DNA of 64,000 bases from Apiotrichum sp. Y4204 (taxonomy: Eukaryota > Basidiomycota > Tremellomycetes > Trichosporonales > Trichosporonaceae), in contig JAMYHL010000022.1 in the NCBI GenBank assembly GCA_025531455.1, positions 682,001-746,000 on the forward strand, given 5' to 3'. Below the pieces are notes generated by a model. The model did no database searches, was not told the origin of the DNA, and worked only from the letters and a program-made list of their open reading frames with translations. The position numbers and the translations under genes were made by a program. Positions 56,384-64,000 of the stretch are shown here, piece after piece (within the stretch, counting starts at the first letter, position 1; every line of letters begins with the position of its first letter).

Positions 56384-58112
56384 GCTCCGGGGGCATGCGT
56401 GGGGCGCCACTTGTGCAGTCTGCTCTGGATGGTAGGGCATCCTCCAGACTCCGTGTCCCCTCTCCTTGTCGCGTGCCATGTCATTGGTGCACATGCAGAC
56501 CATAGTTGACACGGCGGGTTTTCCGAGTGCCCTCGGAGTAGGTGGGGGCAAGTGGGCGTCATGGTGGCACGGGCGCGGCGCCAGCATGCCAGCAGAGCTG
56601 ATGCGCCATGGCGCCGTGGCGACAGGAATCATCGCTGTCGGCGTGGACAAAGCACATCGAGGTGCGGCAGCGGTAGCATCTTGGAAATCTGTGAGGCCTT
56701 TGGAACTTGTAGACAATACTCGGTGTTCGCGGGCTGTACGTGCAGCTTGCAGCGCATCCTCGCACGTGTCATTCTGATAGAGAACATGCCACTGGCAGGT
56801 GGCCATTGCTACTGGTGCGTATGACCTGCTGCCTCGTCGACAGTTGCCAAGTTGTGCATTGCGTGCCCTGGAATGCCTGGAGGCCTGGAGGCGTCGCGGA
56901 GGTTGATTGCGGGCCCCGTGTGGCCGTGAGGGCCAGTGTGCCCAAGTTGGGCGGACAATGATACAGTCGTGGAGATGGGCAAGACGCCAGGGGAACATGG
57001 CTTGGTGCTGTAATGCACGCACTCTATTATCCCCCGAGATCTGAGATCCCGAGCCCCGAGAAGAAACTAGCAGAACTACCAAACGCTAGAGGAGCCCAAG
57101 TCGGGGGTCCTGCCAAGGTGATCATCAAGAGACCGATCGAAACTCGCCGCGTACCCGCAGCGCGCCGCGGGATCCTGCCGCGCGCGCACTACTGGCCGTG
57201 AAGATGGGTATATGCTGTGCTCTCCTGCCCCACTTGCGGTATGGAACACGCCCTTTCGGTTGTGGTATCGACCCTGGGGAGACATGTCCTGAGGCGCAGA
57301 GGCGCAGAGGCGGTCTCAGCCAGCTCAGCCAGAGTGCTCTATCGAGCATTGAGCTGGCATTGCGGCACGGCAGCTGGCCAGCCAGTGCAAGCCCCGGGGG
57401 GGGGCATGAATGAATGGATACGGTGGTCCTGACAACTCCGCGCTCCGCGCACAAATGAAGCAATCCGGATCGACTGCCTCCTTTCCGTCCTCTGCGCACG
57501 CGGAATGCATGTCGTCAGCTTCGCAGACGGACAAACCTAAATGCTGCTCAACGGCCGGGTTGGTAACGGGAGGTGGGAATGGGAATGGAAGCTGGCAGAA
57601 TGCTATGCAAGAGTGCCGGGGCTGCTGGCGCCGAAAGCTGAAAGTTGGCTTGTTGCTCGTTGCCGCCGTTGCCGCGTGCGAGAGAAACACAAGAATCCAC
57701 AATCAGATCCAACTTGCACCTTTCAACAATTCACGACAGCCAGCACCAGGACACCAGCACACATCTATCGCATCTTTGCGAGTTTACAACCTACCATCTT
57801 CATCGCTCTGGTCTGCATATCCATTCACACCCATCGACGCCTAGCCGCCATCCCCCATCCATGCAATAGGCCGCTGCCGCCAGTATTTCTCCGCACGATA
57901 CGCCTCGCGCCGGCCGCCGACGGACCACGCGGACACCACCGATATAGAATCGCGAATCGAAAGCACAGCGGAGAACACTACGCCTCCATCCTCCACCTCA
58001 CCCCCATCACCTCCGTCACCTCCGTCCTCACCACCTCCGCTACCCACCTCACCACTGCCAGCGCTCTCCCATCGCTCCTCCCGCCCACCCCATCGACATC
58101 CCCCACTGGCCC
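56384..58112. other. Intergenic region and leader upstream of SCAP
   Basis: About 1.7 kb between two plus-strand genes. The last 500 bp are C-rich and contain one ATG only (57861, M-Q-stop), so they look like a 5' leader. The long minus-strand frame 56030-57082 is antisense to the previous gene's last exon and is not believed. Confidence 0.5.
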
Positions 58113-61100
58113 ATGTCTTGGCTCGGCGCCCCCACGCCACCGGGCGCACACACCCTGCGGCACCGCCGGGGCGCGGACCCGTCCCCGGCGTCGGCGTCGG
58201 CATCGGCCTTGGGGGGCCCGTCCTCCCCAGCGCGGCGTGAACGGAACCAACGGAAACCCAAGCCCGCACGCGCAGCGGCCGCGGCGGCGCGCAGTAAACT
58301 TAAATTACCGAATCGCTCCCACCCCCACCAGGCGTCGCTCAGCCATGCGCGCGGACTTGTGCAGGCTGCGTTCCGGCAGTTTGGAGAGCACTGCGCAAGA
58401 AATCAGGTAGGTGCTGTCTGAGCTGTGCGCCGTGCGGAGGCGGAGGAGCTGCATAAGTTGTGGGAGGCCGGGGTGCGGAGGGATGCTCTGGCGGACATGG
58501 ATAAGGACGCCGCCCTCCGTTCCTCTGAACACGGACCCTCGACATACGCTGGGCGAAAGCTGAGAGCTGGAGAGCTCTTCGCCTGTGGTTCTCTCGCCAT
58601 TCTGCTTGCTCCGGGTGCAAGAACCATCCCCATCGCAGTTCCACACAGAGAGATACGCGCCCCGTACACACGCACACCCTCAACCAGTTCCCAGCCGAAT
58701 GGATTGCTGATCCGTCCCAGATCCGCACGCTGCTCATCGACTGTCTAGTCATGACCAACCTGTTTTATCCCTCGTTCGCAATGTTCCTCGAGCGACATTG
58801 GAGCCCAGGAAGCGGAGTTGTGCAGCAGGCACGCGGGCCAAGTCCCGCACCGAGTAACGGGCCCGGGACGTGTGGCAAAGAGCCATCGCAGTGCACACCG
58901 TGTTGGCTGTTTAACGGGGGCCTTTCAGAAACAATATTCCCGCCGCCACCACCGCTAATACCGAACGTCGAGTGGGGACCATGGTGGTCAGCGCAGAGCG
59001 GGGCAGCAGCAGGCGACGCGCAGTGGGTGCCCTCTGCTGTCGGAAGTTCCTGTTCCGATACCTCTGTGGAACTGCTTCGCGTCGCATGGGCGGATGTGGG
59101 AGATGTCCTCGACGCAGAATACGAAGCTGGATGGACTCCCCGGGACGACCAGATTGTCGCCAGTGTGCGATCGCTCGCTGACCACTGGGACAGCGAGGCC
59201 GACGAGCCCGAGGCTGCACGCTGCGTGCGCCACCTCGTTGATCGCGGAGGCATGGCTCGTGCGGATGGCCCTTGCTACACGATCGCTCCCCGCAACGCAG
59301 ATCGTATACCGGGATCCACTGACCTTGCCGCATTGTGGGGTCGCAAGGCCGAGGACGAGGAGCAGATGTACCGCGGTCTCATCATCCCATTCCACAAACC
59401 ATCCAACATCTCTGCGTTTGAGGCAGCATGGTCGCGCCGCCTGGCAGAGGCCATGGCGCCGTTCGGCGCCGAAGTCTTCACCGAGACGTATGCTGGCGGA
59501 AAGACGATCGGCTGCTCGACCATTGTCTCTGTAAGTGGACGCGCTTCTGATCGTCATGTGGTGTATGTATGCGTAGGTTCCTAACAAAGCAGTTCTCGCC
59601 GTCCCCGCCCGAACCAGCGCCTTCTCCCATCTCGGCTACCCCACCCACGTTCGTCTTCGTGCTGTACGGCGTTCTTTTTGTCGCACTCCTGTGCCAGCTA
59701 TCGAGCGCAACGAAGGTGCATTCCCGCTTCGGTCTCGCGTTTACCGGTATTGTCCAGCTGTGCTGCTCCACCGTCATGTCCTTCTCGGTTCTTGCCCTGC
59801 TGGGTTGGAACGGGTGGGGGTGGAGCAACAGTCAGACCGTCCTCCCGACCTATGTGCTTCCGTTTGTCATTGTCGTGGTTGGCGCGGAGAACATGAGTGC
59901 ATTGGTGGGTGACGATCTTGATTCACACTAACCCACCAGACAAAGGCAGTCTTCTCCGTCCCCTTCACGTACTCGGTGCCGGTCCGTATTGGCATCGGTC
60001 TGTCCAAGGTGGGATCGACAATTGCCCTCACCTCTCTCGTCGACCTGTCGCTCCTCGGTCTCGTGTGGCTCTGTGTACACCTCCAGCCTGTCCGCGAATT
60101 CTGTGTCTTCGCAGCGGTCGTAATCGTCACCGACTGGTTCATGCTGCACACGTTCTTCCTAACCGTGGGTTAAGAGTCTGGCTCCTTCTAACCCTCCAGG
60201 TTCTGTCAATCGACGCGCAGCGCCTGGAGCTCGCAGATGTGCTTGCATCCAATGGTGGTTTGTCCTCCGCTGAAGTGGAGAAGCGCGAGGAGGACAAGAT
60301 CCGCCGCCGTGCATCCCGCAAGTCAACCCGTTTCAGCTGGCGGTCAGTCCTTCGCGCCCGCACCGCGAAGAGCGGAAGCCTCCTGCTCCTCCTAACATCT
60401 CTCGTTGTGCTGTACTACTACACTGAGCCGGGACGACGGACAAAACTGCGCACATCCGCCGAGCTGTACGGGTACAAGCCGACCAGCACGTCCTCACTCG
60501 CACCCAGCGCCCGCCCGTCCATGTTTGCCACCACTGCAGCCGATCTCGGTTCCTTGTCTGTCTCGGAATCGCTCTGGCGTTCTCTCAACCCTCAGGGTCT
60601 GTGTTCAGTGCGCATCATTCAGCCTCCCTCATCGATTGTTGTCTTCCCTCGCGTTGGCCACTCGCTTCTCCCCGCCGATATCCGCAAGCTGTCGCTCCCG
60701 AACAAGAAGTTCAAACTGCCGCGCTTGGAGCCAGTGTGGTACTGGGTCAAAATGGGTCTTCTTCCCCAGGCTGCCACCTCCTTTGCGCTCTACGGTCTCC
60801 TGCTGTATCTCCTGAAGGACTCGACTCTGCTCGCCGCCCAACGCAATCGCCTCGGTCGGGGAGGTGAGCCGCTCGGATCCGATGAGGAAACGGACGACGG
60901 AGGGACCGTCCCGAAGGCTGACAAGGCCTCCCTCACAACGGGCGTCGGAGTGCACATGCTGCCAGCAAGTCACGAGTCGGACGTGGACGTGATCGCCACA
61001 AGTGCAGACGGACGGCTGGGTCTGTCAATCGGCGTGGACAATTCCATCTGCATCTGGCGCTTTGCGGACGACGACCGGGCATCAGGTACCAGAGAAATGG

Positions 61101-62977
61101 TTCCTACGGCATTCATCAACCCCGGCGACCCCATCGTCGCCGCCGCCGTGAACAGTGACCGACAGTTCGCCGCGATTGTCACGCGTAACGGACAGGTCCA
61201 ACTCTGGTCCACACCCGAGGACGATCGTAAAACCGAGGCTTTGGGGCCAGTGCAGGTCTGCTCGGAGGGAATCCGTGCAGTTGCGCTTGCATTTGACGAT
61301 AGTCCGCTGAGCGCGGAAGACCCGTTCATTGCGTCCCCCACTGGCCGCGGACCGCAGGGCCGGCCCACTCTCCTCGTCGCCACCTCTGACGGTGCGATCC
61401 AGGCAATCGCTCCCGGCAATCGGGTTGTCGACATCGCACCGCCCGCCACGAAGGACAAGCGCATCCAGTGCCGCGTCGATATCCTTGCCACCAACACCGC
61501 CCCGATAGCGATTGTCAGCGGTCCAGACCAGATGACAATGTGGCGCAAGGAACAGGGCGAATGGTCGTCTATTACCCTCCTGACCACACTGGACGCGACG
61601 GACCGCGTCACTGCTGTCGCGAGCGGGATCGTGGACTGGCAGCGTCCTATTGATGTGATTGCTATCGGCCGCCGCTCTGGCCGTATCGAGGTCTTTGACG
61701 CGGATGGCGAGCGCATCGCGGATGAATTCGGACAGGACGGCGATCCCATTCGTAACCTTGCCATCGCTGCCCCAACTACCACCAAATGCTCCACATGTGA
61801 CAGCCGCTCAACCGACGGCTTCTTCATTGTATCTTCGACTGTAGACCGTGTTTACATCGACCGTATCCTCCCTCGGCGAGCCGACTCCTTCTGCCGCTGT
61901 CCCCCACCCCCGCGCCGCGCCTCAGCCATCGAGGATACTCTCTCACGCACGACAGCCTCGCCCACTGTGCTCCCGCCGTCCCCAGTTCGCGCGCGCACCA
62001 CATCTGGCGGCTTCAACCGTCTCTGCACACCGTCGCCAATGAAGGGCGGTGGTCTGGCGCCCCCGACCACCAACGGCGAGTTCCCGGTTTCGTCGCATGG
62101 CGCGCGCCGCCTGAGTGGTTTCAGGGAGAGCAACGAGATTCCCCGGCCGCCGTCCCCTCTTGAAGCTCAGGGATCTTACACCGCTTTATCCTCGCTCTCC
62201 ATGTCAGCTGCAGACGACAGTGTTGGCTCGACCCCGGCCAGGACCGGATGGGACGAGGCCGAGGTGGTGCCCCTCGGCGCCGTGGTCGCCACTGACGGCG
62301 GATGGTCGGTCATCGACCACCAGCTGATCGGTGTTCGCCGCGCAGGTGCTGGCATCGACGACTCGCAGTGGCACTTGTGGATCGTTGATCTCCGCGCACC
62401 ATGGAACGGCAGTTCCTTACTCGTCGAAGCCGCAGGCCTCGACGTCCTCGAACACCGCACTCGGGCAGTCACAGCGCCGAGGCAAGGCCACCCCCCTCCT
62501 CCCGGAGACGACGGCGAGATGCCGATGCGCGCGCGCCGCGCCGAACGTATCCTCTCGCTGAACGGCCGCGCCTCCTTCCCCTCCCCAACCAGTAGCTTCA
62601 CCGTCCCGACACACCAGCCACTAGGCTACGTTGCCGTACGCCCGTTCCGCAACGCAGGCCAGCGCGCAGTGCTCGCAGGCTTTGGCAACCGCATCGGCGT
62701 GGTCACTGTCCCCGCGCCGAAACGCGCAGCCGCCAACCTCGGCACCGTGCCGACCATAAATCTCCCCCCGCGCTCCGGCGCGCCTCCATCCCCGGCCCCG
62801 CGCGTCGTGACCCCGCGCCGCGCCGGGTTCCCCGCCCCACCACCCCGCCGTGCCGACGCGGCTCCCCCTCTCCCCAACTCTACTTCCACATCAAACCCCA
62901 GCACTAACCCCACTCCATCCCCGTCCGGACAGGGACACAACGGAGCGCCGTGGCTCCACCCCTCGCCCAAGCACTAG
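58113..62977 (+). CDS. SCP1: SREBP cleavage-activating protein (SCAP) homologue
   Basis: Sterol/oxygen-sensing escort protein of SREBP in the ER. Exons 58113-58406, 58721-59530, 59593-59904, 59940-60164 and 60200-62977 give 1472 residues. Order of parts: a basic, Pro/Ala-rich cytosolic N terminus; TM1 in IRTLLIDCLVMTNLFYPSF (about 99-117); a large luminal loop; the sterol-sensing domain in exons 3-4 (about 369-547), with VVVGAENMSALTKAV and PVREFCVFAAVVIVTDWF; directly after it LSIDAQRLELADV, which matches the COPII-sorting region (MELADL in animals); two more hydrophobic segments (about 600 and 740); WD repeats from about 805 (IGVDNSICIWRF); and a Pro-rich tail. The luminal and WD parts are diverged. 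The 314-nt first intron is long for this genome. The symbol follows fission yeast and Cryptococcus usage. Confidence 0.93.
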
Positions 62978-63396
62978 ACTTTCCACTCGTAGTGTCGTGT
63001 TGTTGTATAGCACCCATGGATAGAATGTGGCATCAGGGACATGTGAAGTGCACAAAATGACTGACGCGTCGCAGGCGCTAGGCACCGGTAGTGAGCATTT
63101 GACAAATTCAACAGCTTCCTCTTGTGGTCAATAATGGTATACTCGCATATGATGGTACATGCATGAGGCGCCTACAGAGTCCCTCGGAGAGCGTGATCAT
63201 GGCGGCGTGGGCGGGGACGTGCGGACGCGGTGCTATAAGGCTGGGACGCGGGGTCCATAGAACGTGTGCAGGGGCTGAGCGCGAACAGGCTCGTGCTCAA
63301 GAGCCACTAAGGATGGGGAACAGATAAATGTAGGTGTGAGCGTCTCAGCTCTATAGGGGAGCAGACAAGGGAGGGACAATAAGACCGTTACCGGCT
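62978..63396. other. Convergent intergenic region
   Basis: 419 bp between the 3' ends of SCAP (+) and SNF7 (-), presumably two 3' untranslated regions. Nothing else is seen. Confidence 0.5.
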
Positions 63397-63943
63397 CTAC
63401 ATGGCCAGCTCGGCCTGGAGCTGGCGGAGCTGGGCCTCCTCGTCGTCCTCGTCGACGGCCTGCTTGTGCGCCGGGACGGAGACGTGCGCCGGGGAAGCAG
63501 GCGTGTGCAGCGGGACGTGATCGGCGCCCTTGAGGCGGTCGTCGAGCTCCTCCTGCTCGAGAGCCTCGAGTTCGGCCTCGAGCTCGTCCTCGTCGATCAT
63601 CATGCCCATGCCCATTGGGTTCGAAATGGCCTCGGAAATTTCGTTGGTCGTCTCCATCTGCTCCCGGATGTTGTCCATGACCGTGTCCACCTTGTCGACC
63701 TTGCTGCGGGGTTAGCGGATGAGATAGGGAATGAAGAGCGAGAATGGGCGATGGACAGCTCGAACACCGCTTGGCAGCTGACATAGCGAGGGCAAGGACA
63801 CTTGCGTCTTTTCTTGCCCGCCCAAAGTCTTCTCCTAGAAGCAATACCCACAGTCCGGTGTGAATCGATTTCAACGCGTCCGCTCCCTTCTTCATCGCTG
63901 CCATGGTCTCGGCGTTGAGGTTGGCCGACTCGATTGCGTTGAC
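63397..63943 (-). CDS. SNF7: ESCRT-III core subunit Snf7/Vps32 (CHMP4), C-terminal part, cut by window end
   Basis: Forms membrane-remodelling filaments in multivesicular-body sorting. Two exons are visible, 63943-63852 and 63703-63397, separated by a 148-nt intron; a branch site and acceptor just right of 63943 show that the gene continues beyond the window. The 132 visible residues read ESANLNAETMAAMKKGADAL, then VDKVDTVMDNIREQ, NEISEAISNPMG, and DEDELEAELEALEQEEL, the acidic helix alpha-5/MIM region typical of Snf7 and not of Vps20, Vps2 or Did2. It ends LRQLQAELAM. The N-terminal basic helices lie to the right of the window. Confidence 0.92.
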
Positions 63944-64000
63944 CTGAAGGGTTAGTCATTGCCAGATGATACACAATTCGGGATGGCGGCGATGATGGGG

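Noticed and set aside
56030..57082. 350-codon minus-strand open frame
   Set aside because: It is antisense to the last exon of the DENN-like gene and runs into intergenic DNA. It has no recognisable domain and is explained by GC-rich codon bias on the opposite strand.
1..64000. CRISPR array, transposon or retroelement, rRNA genes
   Set aside because: No spaced direct-repeat array, no transposase or reverse-transcriptase frame, no long terminal repeats, and no 5S-like motif were seen on either strand.

Overview
This is nuclear DNA from a fungus, most likely a basidiomycete yeast of the Tremellomycetes and possibly Trichosporonales (the order is inference). Nearly every gene is split by very short GT-AG introns, mostly 31-70 nt, with GTGAGT-like donors, CTGAC/CTAAC branch sites and CAG/TAG acceptors. 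Coding GC is high, several genes have long pyrimidine-rich leaders free of ATG, and the gene set (SCAP, Mga2, CARM1-type methyltransferase, synaptojanin, Snf7) is fungal. I saw no transposon, retroelement, CRISPR array or rRNA gene.

Layout. 1-566 (-) is the 5' part of INO1. At 3397-3489 lies a tRNA-Pro(AGG) with an intron. 4-9 kb holds a metallo-beta-lactamase-fold hydrolase (+), a polyol dehydrogenase (-) and a secreted endonuclease/exonuclease/phosphatase-family protein (-). A CARM1-like arginine methyltransferase (+, ten exons) is at 10.3-12.2 kb, a secreted lipocalin (+) at 14.6-15.3 kb and an orphan acidic/basic protein (-) at 17.2-18.0 kb. The next 7.5 kb has no gene I can support, apart from leaders. 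25.5-34.3 kb carries MGA2 and a synaptojanin-type SAC/5-phosphatase in tandem (+). A second 6.3-kb gene-poor stretch leads to a RhoGAP protein (+, 40.7-43.2 kb). From 45.4 kb onward the DNA is gene-dense: a mitochondrial carrier (+), a phosphoglycerate-mutase-like protein (-), OMA1 (-), V-ATPase subunit C (+), a DENND11/Anr2-like protein (+), SCAP (+) and the 3' end of SNF7 (-, cut by the window end).

How the genes relate. The neighbours are not an operon or an obvious cluster. Still, four of them act in lipid homeostasis: INO1 (inositol supply), the SAC/5-phosphatase (phosphoinositide turnover), Mga2 (ER-tethered regulator of fatty-acid desaturation) and SCAP (sterol sensor of the SREBP pathway). 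Vesicle traffic and organelle functions (DENN protein, Snf7, V-ATPase, OMA1, carrier) fill the right end.

Limits. Exon boundaries were set by hand from splice signals and reading-frame continuity; summed exon lengths are multiples of three for every complete gene. Function calls rest on recognised motifs, not on database searches. The gene-poor stretches may hide short or fast-evolving genes or noncoding RNAs that I cannot recognise.
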